From Microbacterium sp. cx-55 (GTDB lineage: Bacteria; Actinomycetota; Actinomycetes; Actinomycetales; Microbacteriaceae): 64,000 nucleotides of DNA. A program made the position numbers and the translations under genes. This document shows, piece by piece, positions 33,731-42,383 of the stretch. Positions within the stretch are counted from its first letter, which is position 1; each line of letters begins with the position of its first letter. The DNA is taken from contig NZ_CP088261.1 in the NCBI RefSeq assembly GCF_021117345.1, positions 2,728,001 through 2,792,000 of the forward strand, given 5' to 3'. The notes beneath the pieces were generated by a model. It saw only the letters and a program-made list of their open reading frames with translations. It was not told where the DNA came from and did no database searches.

Positions 33731-34708
33731 ATGTCCGACAAGGACCCCGCAGCCCAGAGCGACCTCCGGTCGTCGGTCGGCTCCGCCCGCACCCGACGCC
33801 GCAACATCTTCATCGGAATCGGCGCCGTCGTCGCCGTGGCGCTCGTCGTCGGAGTCGTCGTGATCGTCAACACGCTCACGAACTCCCCGACCAGCGCCGC
33901 CGCGGGCGACGAGCGCCTGACGCTGCGCATCGCGACCTCCGAGGACACCGACTTCCAGAGCGCGATCGGTGACATCGCCGCCGAGAAGGGACTGGACGTC
34001 GAGTGGGTCAACGTCGATGACTGGGTGCTGCCGAACACTGAACTCGCCGCCGGCACGGTCGATGGCAACGCCTTCCAGCACATCCTGTACCTCTCGAACT
34101 TCAACGCGCAGAACGGCGAAGACCTGACGCCCGTCTTCTCCACCGTCATCACGCAGTGGGGCATCTTCTCCGCCACCCTCGGCGGCACCGACGAGATCCC
34201 GGATGGCGGACGCATCGCCATCCCCGACGACCCCTCCAACGGCGGACGCGCACTCGGCATCCTCGCCGCGGCGGGTCTCATCGAGCTGTCCTCGGATGCG
34301 GGCGACTTCCCGACCGTCGACGACATCACCGCGAACCCGCAGAACCTGGAGTTCGTGCCGATCGCCGCCACCACCATCCCGCAGCAGTTCGACGACCCGA
34401 GCCTGTCGGCCGTCGTCGTGGGGCTGTCGTACTTCGACCCGTCGCAGAACATCACCGCCGACGACGCGCTCTACCTCGACGACTCGCTCGATGAGAAGAA
34501 CCTGCCGTACACGAACGTGATCGCGAGCCGCGCCGACAACGCGGACGACCCGGCCTGGAAGATCCTCGAGGAGGCCTACGCCGACCCGCGCGCCGCCGAG
34601 GCGCTCGAGACCGAGGACAAGGGCGCGACCGTGCTCGTGCAGGTTCCGGTCGAGACGCTCCGCGACAAGCTCGCAGAGCTCGAGAAGTCCGCAGCCTCGA
34701 ACGGCTGA
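33731..34708 (+). CDS. metQ: MetQ/NlpA-family substrate-binding protein, membrane-anchored
   Basis: A 325-residue binding protein of a methionine-type ABC importer. The mature part has the NlpA signs: LTLRIATSEDTDFQSAIGDI, NAFQHILYLSNFNAQNGEDL and IAIPDDPSNGGRALGILAAAGLIEL. Unusually there is no lipobox Cys; instead a basic segment (ARTRRRNIFIG) and one membrane span near 25-48 should anchor it. The substrate may be methionine or another sulfur compound. ATG at 33731 follows GAGAGGAAA. A 26-bp inverted repeat separates it from metN. Confidence 0.9.
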   Translation: MSDKDPAAQSDLRSSVGSARTRRRNIFIGIGAVVAVALVVGVVVIVNTLTNSPTSAAAGDERLTLRIATSEDTDFQSAIGDIAAEKGLDVEWVNVDDWVLPNTELAAGTVDGNAFQHILYLSNFNAQNGEDLTPVFSTVITQWGIFSATLGGTDEIPDGGRIAIPDDPSNGGRALGILAAAGLIELSSDAGDFPTVDDITANPQNLEFVPIAATTIPQQFDDPSLSAVVVGLSYFDPSQNITADDALYLDDSLDEKNLPYTNVIASRADNADDPAWKILEEAYADPRAAEALETEDKGATVLVQVPVETLRDKLAELEKSAASNG

Positions 34709-34722
34709 CCCGTCCCCGCCTC

Positions 34723-34777
34723 ACTTGCCTTGAATGCACGGGCGACACGCTGTGTCGCCCGTGCATTCAAGGCAAGT
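34723..34777. repeat. Perfect 26-bp inverted repeat between metQ and metN
   Basis: Arms 34723-34748 and 34752-34777 are exact complements with a 3-nt loop GCT. It lies inside the presumed operon, 15 nt after the metQ stop and 22 nt before the metN start. It could lower downstream expression or protect the metQ message 3' end, so the binding protein would be made in excess over the transporter. Confidence 0.85.
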
Positions 34778-34799
34778 CAGCGTGTGTCCGAGGAGGACC

Positions 34800-35840
34800 A
34801 TGAGCACCGCCATCCGCTTCGAGAACGTCACGAAGACCTTCACCACCGCCAAACGCACCTCGTTCACGGCGTTGAAGAACGTGTCGCTCGACATCGATCC
34901 CGGCGACATCTACGGCATCGTCGGGTACTCCGGCGCCGGCAAATCCACGCTGCTCCGCACGGTCAACGCCCTCGAGCGGCCCACGAGCGGGCGCGTGATC
35001 GTCGGCGATCAGGTCGTCTCCGACCTCACCGGCGCCGCGCTCTCCCGCGCACGCCAGAACATCGGCATGATCTTCCAGCAGTTCAACCTGCTTCGTTCGC
35101 GCACCGTGTACAAAAACATCGCGTACCCGCTGCGTCTCGCGGGCGTCTCCGAGTCCGACACACTCGACCGCGTCGAGGAACTGCTCGACTTCGTCGGCCT
35201 GACCGACAAGGCGCTGCAGTACCCCTCGCAGCTCTCCGGAGGACAGAAGCAGCGGGTCGGCATCGCCCGGGCACTCGCGAACCGCCCGGACGTGCTCATC
35301 AGCGATGAGGCCACGAGCGCCCTCGATCCGCAGACCACGAGCGAAGTGCTCGAGCTGCTGCGCCGCATCCACACCGAGTACGGCATCACGATCCTGGTCG
35401 TCACGCACGAGATGGACGTCATCCGCGAGGTCTGCAACAAGGTCGCCGTCATGCAGAACGGCGAGGTCGTCGAACACGGCAGCGTCTACGACGTGTTCGC
35501 CCACCCACAGCATCCGACCTCGCAGCGCTTCGTCGCGTCGGTGCTGCACCACCTGCCCTCGGCCGACACGATCCGCCGCATCCGCGCCGTGCACACCGGC
35601 CGCCTCGTGCAGTTGCACGTCGAGAACCGCGAGTCGAACGACCCGTTCCTCTCGCGCATCGCGCGCACGCACGATGTCGACGTGAACGTCGTCTACGGCG
35701 GGGTCGACGAGCTGCAGTCCCGCCTGTTCGGCAGCCTCACGGTGGAACTCCTCGGCGCCGAACAGAACATCGATCGCGCGATCGCCGACCTCCGCCAGGG
35801 GTCGCTCGTGACAGAACTCGCGGATGGAGCCGCCGCATGA
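34800..35840 (+). CDS. metN: Methionine-type ABC importer ATP-binding protein
   Basis: A 346-residue ATPase. Walker A GYSGAGKST, Q-loop IFQQFNLL, signature LSGGQKQRVGIARAL, Walker B VLISDEATSALD and the switch His in VVTHEMDV are all intact. The C-terminal 90 residues (about 260-340) are the NIL domain of MetN-type importers, which senses intracellular methionine and shuts transport. AGGAGGA lies 6-7 nt before ATG. The stop overlaps metI by 4 nt. Confidence 0.95.
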   Translation: MSTAIRFENVTKTFTTAKRTSFTALKNVSLDIDPGDIYGIVGYSGAGKSTLLRTVNALERPTSGRVIVGDQVVSDLTGAALSRARQNIGMIFQQFNLLRSRTVYKNIAYPLRLAGVSESDTLDRVEELLDFVGLTDKALQYPSQLSGGQKQRVGIARALANRPDVLISDEATSALDPQTTSEVLELLRRIHTEYGITILVVTHEMDVIREVCNKVAVMQNGEVVEHGSVYDVFAHPQHPTSQRFVASVLHHLPSADTIRRIRAVHTGRLVQLHVENRESNDPFLSRIARTHDVDVNVVYGGVDELQSRLFGSLTVELLGAEQNIDRAIADLRQGSLVTELADGAAA

Positions 35841-36496
35841 ACGACTACCTCGACGCCCTTCTCCCCCGCATCAACAAGGCACTGTTCGAGACCCTGCTGA
35901 TGGTGAGCGTCTCGTTCGTGCTCGCCACGGTGATCGGGCTCCTTCTCGGCCTGCTGCTCTACGCGACGCGGCCCGGCAACCTGCTGCAGAACCGTGGGGT
36001 GTTCGGCGGGCTCAACCTGATCATCAACATCGTGCGACCGATCCCGTTCCTCATCGTCGCTGTCTCACTCATCCCGTTCACCCGGCTTCTCATCGGCACG
36101 AGCATCGGTCCGCAGGCCGCGATCGTGCCGCTGACCCTGGTCGCCTCCGTCGCCATCGCCCGCATCGCGGAGTCGAACCTCGTCGCGGTCGACCCGGGAG
36201 CGATCGAGGCGGGCGCGGCCATGGGCGCGCGACCGGCGCGCGTGCTGTTCACGATCGTCGTGCCGGAGTCGCTCGGGCCGCTGACCCTCGGGCTGACCTA
36301 CATCCTCGTGGCGCTCGTGGATGCGACGGCGGTGGCCGGCGTGCTCGGCGGCGGCGGCCTCGGCGACCTCGCCATGAAGTACGGCTACCAGCGCTTCGAC
36401 TGGCTCGTCATCGGGATCATCGTGCTGATCCTCATCGTGCTGGTGCAGTTCGCGCAGCTTCTCGGCAACTGGGTATCTCGGAAGGTGATGCACTGA
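35837..36496 (+). CDS. metI: Methionine-type ABC importer permease
   Basis: A 219-residue permease with five to six membrane spans and the inner-membrane coupling motif EAGAAMGARPARVLFTIVVPESLGPLTLG. NIVRPIPFLIVAVSLIPFTRLLIGT and the ending RFDWLVIGIIVLILIVLVQ are typical of MetI. It forms a dimer channel with MetN. ATGA overlaps metN, and its stop overlaps the next gene by one nt (TGATG), tying the importer to the monooxygenases that follow. Confidence 0.95.
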   Translation: MNDYLDALLPRINKALFETLLMVSVSFVLATVIGLLLGLLLYATRPGNLLQNRGVFGGLNLIINIVRPIPFLIVAVSLIPFTRLLIGTSIGPQAAIVPLTLVASVAIARIAESNLVAVDPGAIEAGAAMGARPARVLFTIVVPESLGPLTLGLTYILVALVDATAVAGVLGGGGLGDLAMKYGYQRFDWLVIGIIVLILIVLVQFAQLLGNWVSRKVMH

Positions 36497-37686
36497 TGAC
36501 TCTCGACGACGACTGGACGACGCTGCTGACGACTTGGCGCGCGGGCGCCTCCGAACGCGAACGCGAGCGCGAGCTGCTCTTCACCCCCGTCGAACAGCTC
36601 CGGAGGCTCCGCTTCGGCGCGTTCCGCCTGCCGACGGCGCTCGGCGGGGCCGGGGCGAGTCTTCCCGCGCTGTTCGCGCGCGTCATCGCCCTCGCCGAGA
36701 CGGATTCGAACCTCGCGCACATCTGGCGCGGGCACATCGCGTTCGTCGAGGGCCTGCACTGGGACGGACTGGAGACGGATGCGGCCGCGCGCTGGCTGCC
36801 CCGCCTCGCGGCCGGCGACATCGTCGGCAACGCCTTCTCCGAGCAGCGCGAGACGGCGGCGCTCACCACGCGGCTGCACCGGACCGACTCCGGGCTGACG
36901 GTGAGCGGCACCAAGCACTACACGACCGGTTCGATCTACGCGGACTGGATCCACGTCGCTGCGCTCGACGACGAGGATCGCCGCCTCTCCCTGACAGTGC
37001 CCGCGCGGGCCCCGGGAGTGCGGATCGTCGACGACTGGGACGGCTTCGGGCAGCTTCTCACCGGGTCCGGCACGACGATCTTCCAAGACGTCGCCGTCGC
37101 GCCCGACGATGTCTCCGGAGACGGCGACCCCGGAATCGACCGTCACCGCTACATCGGGTCGATCTATCAGCTGAGCCTCCTGGCCGTCATCGCCGGCATC
37201 GCCCAGCGGGCCGTCTCGGACACAGCCGACTTCGTTCGGCCGCGCCGGCGCACCTTCGGCTTCGCGGGCGAGACGCGCCCCGCGGAAGACCCGCTCGTGC
37301 AGCTGACGCTGGGCGAGGTGAGCGCCGCCGCATCCGCCGCCCGCCGCCTGGTGCTGAGCCTCGCCGCCGACCTCGAGCCCGCCGCGCAGGCGGCCCGCGC
37401 GGGCGACGGCGCCGACCTCGCCCGCCTCGAGCTCGAGGTCTACCGCGCGCAGCACACGATCCCCGAGCTCGTGCTGGCCGCGACCACACAGCTGTTCGAG
37501 GTGGGCGGCGCCAGCGCGACCGCCCGTCAACTCGGACTCGACCGGCACTGGCGGAACGTGCGCACGATCGCCTCGCACAACCCCGTCGCCCAGCGCGTGC
37601 GCGCGGTCGGGCGGTTCGAGCTCGACGGCACGGCACCCGCGTGGGCACCCCCGGCGGCGCCGGTCGCCGTCGGGACGCCGGCGTGA
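36496..37686 (+). CDS. Acyl-CoA dehydrogenase-fold flavin monooxygenase (DszC/SfnB-like), 1
   Basis: A 396-residue protein with the acyl-CoA dehydrogenase fold but the sequence style of the DszC/SfnB flavin monooxygenases used in sulfur scavenging. Marks are GNAFSEQRETAALTTRLHRT, GLTVSGTKHYTTGSIYADWIHVAA, GFGQLLTGSGTTIFQDV and the C-terminal LFEVGGASATARQLGLDRHWRNVRTIASHNP with its conserved His. It lacks the catalytic Glu placement expected for CoA thioester oxidation. It probably oxidises a sulfur or nitrogen centre with reduced flavin. Coupled to metI before and its paralog after. Confidence 0.85.
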   Translation: MTLDDDWTTLLTTWRAGASERERERELLFTPVEQLRRLRFGAFRLPTALGGAGASLPALFARVIALAETDSNLAHIWRGHIAFVEGLHWDGLETDAAARWLPRLAAGDIVGNAFSEQRETAALTTRLHRTDSGLTVSGTKHYTTGSIYADWIHVAALDDEDRRLSLTVPARAPGVRIVDDWDGFGQLLTGSGTTIFQDVAVAPDDVSGDGDPGIDRHRYIGSIYQLSLLAVIAGIAQRAVSDTADFVRPRRRTFGFAGETRPAEDPLVQLTLGEVSAAASAARRLVLSLAADLEPAAQAARAGDGADLARLELEVYRAQHTIPELVLAATTQLFEVGGASATARQLGLDRHWRNVRTIASHNPVAQRVRAVGRFELDGTAPAWAPPAAPVAVGTPA

Positions 37687-38876
37687 CCGGCACGCGCACC
37701 GCGGCGCTGGTCGCCCGCTACGCCCCGGTGTTCGATGAGGTCGGCGCGGATGCGGTCGCGCGCGAACGCGAGCGACGGCTGCCGTTCGCGGAGGTGGAGG
37801 CCCTGCGGGGCGCGGGCTTCACCCGGGTGACGCTGCCGACGGAACTCGACGGCGAGGGGGCCACCGCATCCGACCTGTTCGAACTACTCGCGGAACTCGG
37901 TCGGCGCGACCCGAACCTCGCCCAGCTCCTGCGTTCGCACTTCTCCTTCATCGACCGCGCCCTGCTCGCCCCGCCCGATCCGCGCCGCGACCGGCACCTC
38001 GCCCTCGCGGCCGAGGGGCTGATCCACGGCAACGCGACCTTCGAACGCGGCCCGGCGGCGGTCGGTCACGTCGCCACGACCCTCACCCGCGATGAGCACG
38101 GCCTGCGCCTGGACGGACGCAAGTTCTACAGCACGGGCACGCTCTTCGCCGACGTCGTCTCGGTGCTCGCCGAGCACGACGGCGGTCAGGTGGGAGTGCT
38201 CGTGCGCACGGATGCGGACGGACTCGAGCGCATCGACGACTGGGCCGGGTTCGGGCAGCGGATGACGGGCAGCGGCAGCACGGTGTTCCAGAACGTCCGC
38301 GTCAGAGGCGACGACGTCACCCCGCGCGGCGGCGACACCCTGAGCCACGCGGGCGCGTTCGTGCAGCTCGTGCTGCTCGCCGCGGCCACCGGCATCGGGC
38401 GCGCCGTGGCCGACGACGCAGCCGCGTTCGTGCGGAGCCGCACCCGCGGTTTCAGTCACGGCTCGGCGGCGCTGCCGCGCGAAGACCCGCTCGTGCAAGA
38501 GGTGGTCGGCGACCTCGCAGCGGCGTCGTTCGCCGCCGACTCCGCGCTCGCGGCGGCCGCGAACGCGATCGACGCCTCCCACGCGGCACTGCGGGGCGAG
38601 GATCCGGATGCGGCGCGCTCCGCGGTCGCCGCGGCCGACCGGGCCGCCACCTCGGCGCAGCTCGTGATCCTGCCGGCAGTGCTGGACGCCGCGAGCCGCC
38701 TGTTCGAGGTCGGCGGGGCGAGCGCACTGGATGTGGACCGCGCCCTCGACCGGCACTGGCGGAACGCCCGGACGCTCGCCTCCCACAACCCGGCCCGGTA
38801 CAAGGCGCGCGCCCTCGGCGAACACCTGATCGGCGGCGCACCGCTGCCATCGTGGTGGAGTGTGGGCGAAGCATGA
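37683..38876 (+). CDS. Acyl-CoA dehydrogenase-fold flavin monooxygenase (DszC/SfnB-like), 2
   Basis: A 397-residue paralog of the preceding protein: GRKFYSTGTLFADVVSVLAE, GFGQRMTGSGSTVFQNV and LFEVGGASALDVDRALDRHWRNARTLASHNP line up motif by motif. GTG start overlapping the previous stop (GTGA). Two such enzymes in a row suggest either a heteromer or two successive oxidations. The N-terminal RDPNLAQLLRSHFSFID region is DszC/SfnB-like. The substrate, presumably imported by the MetNIQ-type system, is unknown. Confidence 0.85.
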   Translation: MTGTRTAALVARYAPVFDEVGADAVARERERRLPFAEVEALRGAGFTRVTLPTELDGEGATASDLFELLAELGRRDPNLAQLLRSHFSFIDRALLAPPDPRRDRHLALAAEGLIHGNATFERGPAAVGHVATTLTRDEHGLRLDGRKFYSTGTLFADVVSVLAEHDGGQVGVLVRTDADGLERIDDWAGFGQRMTGSGSTVFQNVRVRGDDVTPRGGDTLSHAGAFVQLVLLAAATGIGRAVADDAAAFVRSRTRGFSHGSAALPREDPLVQEVVGDLAAASFAADSALAAAANAIDASHAALRGEDPDAARSAVAAADRAATSAQLVILPAVLDAASRLFEVGGASALDVDRALDRHWRNARTLASHNPARYKARALGEHLIGGAPLPSWWSVGEA

Positions 38877-38889
38877 ACGAAGGAGACCG

Positions 38890-40290
38890 ATGACCGAGCC
38901 CAAGAAGCTCATCCTGAACCTGTTCGAGATGAACACGGTCAGTCACATCACGCACGGCCTGTGGACGCTGCCCGGCAACAACCGGCACCGCTACGGCGAG
39001 CTCTCGTACTGGACCGAGCTCGCGGAGATCCTCGAGGACGGCGGTTTCGACGGCGTCTTCCTCGCCGACGTGGTCGGTGCCTACGACACGTTCCGCGGCG
39101 GTCCGGAGACGGCCGTCCGCGAGGGCCTGCAGATCCCCTCCAACGATCCGATGCTCGTCGTGCCCGCGATGGCGGCCGTGACCCGACGCCTCGGGTTCGG
39201 GATGACGTTCTCGACGAGCTACGAGCCCCCGTTCGCCTTCGCGCGCCGCATGTCGACGCTCGACCAGCTCACCGACGGCCGCATCGGGTGGAACGTCGTC
39301 ACGTCGTACCTGCCGAACGCCGCCCGGAACTTCGGCCTCGCCGACGAGATCCCGCACGACCGTCGCTACGAGATCGCGGACGAGTTCCTCGACGTGGTCT
39401 ACAAGCTGTGGGAGGGCTCGTGGGATGACGACGCCGTCCGGGTCGACCGTGAGGGCGCCATCTACGCGGACCCCGCCAAGGTGCGCTACATCGACCACGT
39501 CGGCGAGAACTTCCGGGTCGCCGGGCCGCACCTGTGCGCGCCGAGCCCGCAGCGCACACCCGTGCTGTTCCAGGCCACGGGCTCGCCCGCCGGAACGGCG
39601 TTCGCCGGTCGGCACGCCGAGGTCGTCTTCACGGGCGGACGAACGGCCGAGGACTTCCGTCGGAACGCCGACCGGATGCGGAACGCCGCGACCGAGAACG
39701 GGCGCTCCCCCGACGACATCCGCTTTATCGTGCAGGCCGGCGTGGTCGTCGGGCGCACCGAGGCGGAGGCCGCCGAGAAGTGGCGGGTGTTCCGCGAACG
39801 CACGAGCCTCGACGGCATCCTCGCCCACGCGAGCGTGCCCCTGGACCTGCCCGCGTTCCCGGGCGAGATCACGGTCCGCGAGGCCGCGATCCGCGCCGGG
39901 CTCGATCCGGAGAAGGTCGGCCTGCCGCTGGATGCGACGGTCGCCGAAACCCTCGAGGGATTCCGGGCGAGCCGGGAGGATCGTTACTTCGTCGCGGGAA
40001 CACCGACGGTCGTGGCGGATGAGATCTGCCGCTGGCTGGATGAGGACGGCATCGACGGCATCAACCTGCGCCAGTACCACTCGTTCGAAACGGCCCGGGA
40101 TTTCGCGGAGCTCGTCGTTCCGGAACTGCGGCGGCGCGGCCGCATCCGGGATCCCGAACCGGCGACGCTGCGAGAGCGTCTGTTCGGTCGCGGACCGACT
40201 CTGCCGGAGACCCACGTCGCCCGGCGCTACCACGACGGCGCGAACCTCGACCGCCCGCTGCCGCCGCTCCGCTTCACCGCGCCGGTCTGA
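38890..40290 (+). CDS. NtaA/SnaA/DszA-family LLM flavin monooxygenase
   Basis: A 466-residue FMNH2-dependent monooxygenase. KKLILNLFEMNTVSHITHGLW, the region GGFDGVFLADVVGAYDTFRG, RIGWNVVTSYLPNAARNFGL and SPQRTPVLFQATGSPAGTAFAGRHAE are hallmarks of the NtaA/SnaA/DszA group. Relatives split C-S bonds of sulfones (DszA) or of S-alkylated cysteines (CmoJ type in Bacillus). AGGAG precedes ATG. Last gene of the metQNI operon; with the two DszC-like enzymes it makes a pathway for taking sulfur from an imported organosulfur compound. It needs a flavin reductase, not found nearby. Confidence 0.9.
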   Translation: MTEPKKLILNLFEMNTVSHITHGLWTLPGNNRHRYGELSYWTELAEILEDGGFDGVFLADVVGAYDTFRGGPETAVREGLQIPSNDPMLVVPAMAAVTRRLGFGMTFSTSYEPPFAFARRMSTLDQLTDGRIGWNVVTSYLPNAARNFGLADEIPHDRRYEIADEFLDVVYKLWEGSWDDDAVRVDREGAIYADPAKVRYIDHVGENFRVAGPHLCAPSPQRTPVLFQATGSPAGTAFAGRHAEVVFTGGRTAEDFRRNADRMRNAATENGRSPDDIRFIVQAGVVVGRTEAEAAEKWRVFRERTSLDGILAHASVPLDLPAFPGEITVREAAIRAGLDPEKVGLPLDATVAETLEGFRASREDRYFVAGTPTVVADEICRWLDEDGIDGINLRQYHSFETARDFAELVVPELRRRGRIRDPEPATLRERLFGRGPTLPETHVARRYHDGANLDRPLPPLRFTAPV

Positions 40291-40381
40291 GGCCGGCGCG
40301 GGCGCGCGGTGCCGCGGGCGCGCGGTGCCGGCGCCCGGCCTGCCGCGCGGGCGGCCGGCTGCGCTGCGGGCTCCGCGCGGT
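40291..40381. terminator. GC-rich repeated hairpin region between LLM and rhodanese genes
   Basis: Between convergent genes. GGGCGCGCGGTGCC occurs twice in tandem and the flanks GGCCGGCGC / GCGCCCGGCC can pair. A bidirectional terminator is likely, but no single clean stem stands out. Confidence 0.35.
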
Positions 40382-41251
40382 TCAGCGGGCGAAGACCTCG
40401 CCCCAGGGCGTGGGGCCCACCGCGACCGGGCGCCCGCGCGAGCGCGACCAGCGGCTCCACGACCCGGGGAAGAGTCGGGCGTCGATGCGGGCCGACGCCA
40501 GGGCCAGCGTCGTGTGCGCCGCCGCGATGCCGGAGCTGCAGTAGACGACGACCTGCGCGTCGGGATCGGCACCCGCATCCGTCAGCGTCCGTCGCACCTC
40601 ATCCGGCGGACGCAGCCGGCCATCGGCCGCGACGTACGCGAGGGTCGGCACGTTGATCGCCCCGGGGATGTGCCCGGCGCTCGGATCGGGGGTCGGGGCG
40701 GCGCCGCGATAATGCAGCGGCGCACGCGCGTCGATCAGCACGCCCTCCTGCGGCGCGCGCGCCGTCTGCTCGATCGTCGCGGTGCCGGGGTCATCGTCGG
40801 CCAGCACGACGTCGCCCGCGGGCGGACGCACGTCACCGCCCTCGAGCAGCTGGCCGTCTTCGATCCAGGCGCGGAGCCCGCCGTCGAGGACCCGGATGTC
40901 GACACCGCGGCGCCGGAGCAGCCACCACGCGCGGGCGGCCGCGACCCCGTCGTTGTCGTCGTAGGCGACGACCAGGTCGCCGCCCCGCACACCCCAGCGC
41001 CGCGCCGCCTCCTGCAGATCCGCCACGTGCGGAAGCGGATGGCGCCCCTCCTCGGGGTGCCCGGGGCGCGTGAGCTCCTGTTCGAGATCGACGTAGACCG
41101 CGCCCGGGAGGTGACCGGCGAGGTACGCGGGACGCCCCTCGGGACGATCGAGGCGCCAGCGCACGTCGAGGATGCGGACGGGCTGCTGCTCTCGCACCCG
41201 GGCGAGATCGGCGACGCCGATCAGCGGCGTCGGGGGGAACGCGAAGGCCAT
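40382..41251 (-). CDS. Sulfurtransferase (two rhodanese domains)
   Basis: A 289-residue thiosulfate or 3-mercaptopyruvate sulfurtransferase. The inactive N-terminal rhodanese domain covers about 1-135 (ILDVRWRLDRPEGRPAYLAGHLPGAVYVDLEQEL), the active one 150-289, with the persulfide Cys in VVYCSSGIAAAHTTLAL. The CSSGIAA loop differs from the CGSGVTA of mercaptopyruvate enzymes, so the donor is open. I use ATG at 41251 rather than 41278 because nearly all homologs begin close to this point and no ribosome-binding site precedes the longer form. It fits the sulfur theme of the region. Confidence 0.9.
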   Translation of the reverse strand: MAFAFPPTPLIGVADLARVREQQPVRILDVRWRLDRPEGRPAYLAGHLPGAVYVDLEQELTRPGHPEEGRHPLPHVADLQEAARRWGVRGGDLVVAYDDNDGVAAARAWWLLRRRGVDIRVLDGGLRAWIEDGQLLEGGDVRPPAGDVVLADDDPGTATIEQTARAPQEGVLIDARAPLHYRGAAPTPDPSAGHIPGAINVPTLAYVAADGRLRPPDEVRRTLTDAGADPDAQVVVYCSSGIAAAHTTLALASARIDARLFPGSWSRWSRSRGRPVAVGPTPWGEVFAR

Positions 41252-41341
41252 GATGCGAGCCTGCCCGCGGGGCGGCATCCACGGGAGGGCACCGTGTCAC
41301 ACGCCGTCACCGGCCGTCATCCTCCGACACACACAGATCGG

Positions 41342-41370
41342 TTGTGCACAATTGAATTGCGTGCAATGCT
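41342..41370 (+). promoter_or_regulatory. OhrR operator overlapping the ohrR promoter
   Basis: TTGTGCACAA (41342-41351) and TTGCGTGCAA (41357-41366) are two similar palindromes whose centres are 15 bp apart, and CAATTGAATTG between them is itself a palindrome like known OhrR boxes. AATGCT (41365-41370), 6 nt from the ohrR ATG, is the likely -10, so binding would block the promoter. Confidence 0.65.
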
Positions 41371-41376
41371 TCTGGC

Positions 41377-41847
41377 ATGACCTTCGCCACGGATCATCCG
41401 GATGCGGCATCCCGCGCCCTGATCCTCGACGAGATGGTCTGCTTCTCCCTCTACAGCGCGAGCCGCGCGACGACCCAGGCGTATCGACGACTCCTGGAGC
41501 CGTGGGGCATCACCTACCCGCAGTACCTCGTGCTGGGGCAGCTGTGGACGCGGGGGCCACTGTCGGTGCGCACGCTCGGCGATGACCTCGGGCTCGACTC
41601 GGGAACCCTTTCGCCGCTGATCACCCGCCTCGAGAACGCCGGAATCGTCACGCGCTCCCGCACCGAGACCGACCGGCGCATCGTCACCGTCGCCCTCACC
41701 GACCGCGGGCAGACGCTCCGGGGCGAGATGGCAGAGGTGCCCGCCCAGCTGATCACGTGCATGGGCCTCTCGCTCGACTCCGCCCGCATCCTCATCAATT
41801 CCCTGCACGCGCTCACCGAGAGCGTGCAGGCCACCCCCGCCGGATGA
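41377..41847 (+). CDS. ohrR: OhrR-type MarR regulator, organic peroxide sensor
   Basis: A 156-residue MarR-family repressor. The reactive Cys lies in LDEMVCFSLYSASRA (Cys22), exactly where OhrR proteins sense organic hydroperoxides, and the winged helix region is LTYPQYLVL-like ITYPQYLVLGQLW, LGLDSGTLSPLITRLENAG and RSRTETDRRIVTVALTDRG. A second Cys near 129 could form the two-Cys type disulfide between subunits. It autoregulates and controls ohr, which follows 33 nt later. Confidence 0.93.
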   Translation: MTFATDHPDAASRALILDEMVCFSLYSASRATTQAYRRLLEPWGITYPQYLVLGQLWTRGPLSVRTLGDDLGLDSGTLSPLITRLENAGIVTRSRTETDRRIVTVALTDRGQTLRGEMAEVPAQLITCMGLSLDSARILINSLHALTESVQATPAG

Positions 41848-41880
41848 ACTCGGCGCCCCCGAAGAAAGGTGAACAACACC

Positions 41881-42303
41881 ATGGAAGCTCTCTACACCGC
41901 TGAAGCCCTCGCCACGGGCGGCGGCCGCAACGGCCACGTCGCGACCTCCGACGGGATCCTCGACCTCGACGTGCGCGTGCCGAAGGAGATGGGTGGCGCG
42001 GGCGGCGCCGCCAACCCCGAGCTGCTGTTCGCCGCGGGCTACGCCGCGTGCTTCCACAGTGCATTCCAGTCCGTCGCTCGCGCGCAGAAGGTCGAGATCC
42101 ACGACACGAGCGTCGGCGCCCGCGTGCAGATCGGCCCGAACGGCGAAGGCGGATTCCAGCTGGCCGTCGAGCTCGAGGTCGTCGTCCCCGACCTCCCGCA
42201 CGAGCAGGCCCAGGCCCTCGCCGACGCCGCACACCAGGTGTGCCCGTACTCGAACGCGACCCGCGGCAACATCGAGGTCACGGTACGCGTCGTCGAGGAC
42301 TGA
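41881..42303 (+). CDS. ohr: Organic hydroperoxide resistance peroxidase
   Basis: A 140-residue OsmC-superfamily peroxidase that reduces organic hydroperoxides with dihydrolipoamide-type thiols. Both redox Cys are present, in GYAACFHSAFQSVA and HQVCPYSNATRGNIEV, and the start LYTAEALATGGGRNGHV is typical. ATG at 41881 has AAGGTG 9 nt upstream; GTG at 41869, four codons earlier, is possible. Cotranscribed with ohrR and closed by a good terminator. Confidence 0.97.
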   Translation: MEALYTAEALATGGGRNGHVATSDGILDLDVRVPKEMGGAGGAANPELLFAAGYAACFHSAFQSVARAQKVEIHDTSVGARVQIGPNGEGGFQLAVELEVVVPDLPHEQAQALADAAHQVCPYSNATRGNIEVTVRVVED

Positions 42304-42315
42304 CCTCCCCCGCAG

Positions 42316-42356
42316 GAAGCGCCCCCGGAGCCGAGCTACGGGGGCGCTTCTTCGGT
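42316..42356 (+). terminator. Rho-independent-type terminator after ohr
   Basis: GAAGCGCCCCCG (42316-42327) pairs with CGGGGGCGCTTC (42339-42350) over 12 bp, loop 11 nt, followed by TTCGGTTT. Confidence 0.85.
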
Positions 42357-42383
42357 TTCCGGCGTGCGCTTCCGGCGTCGGGC

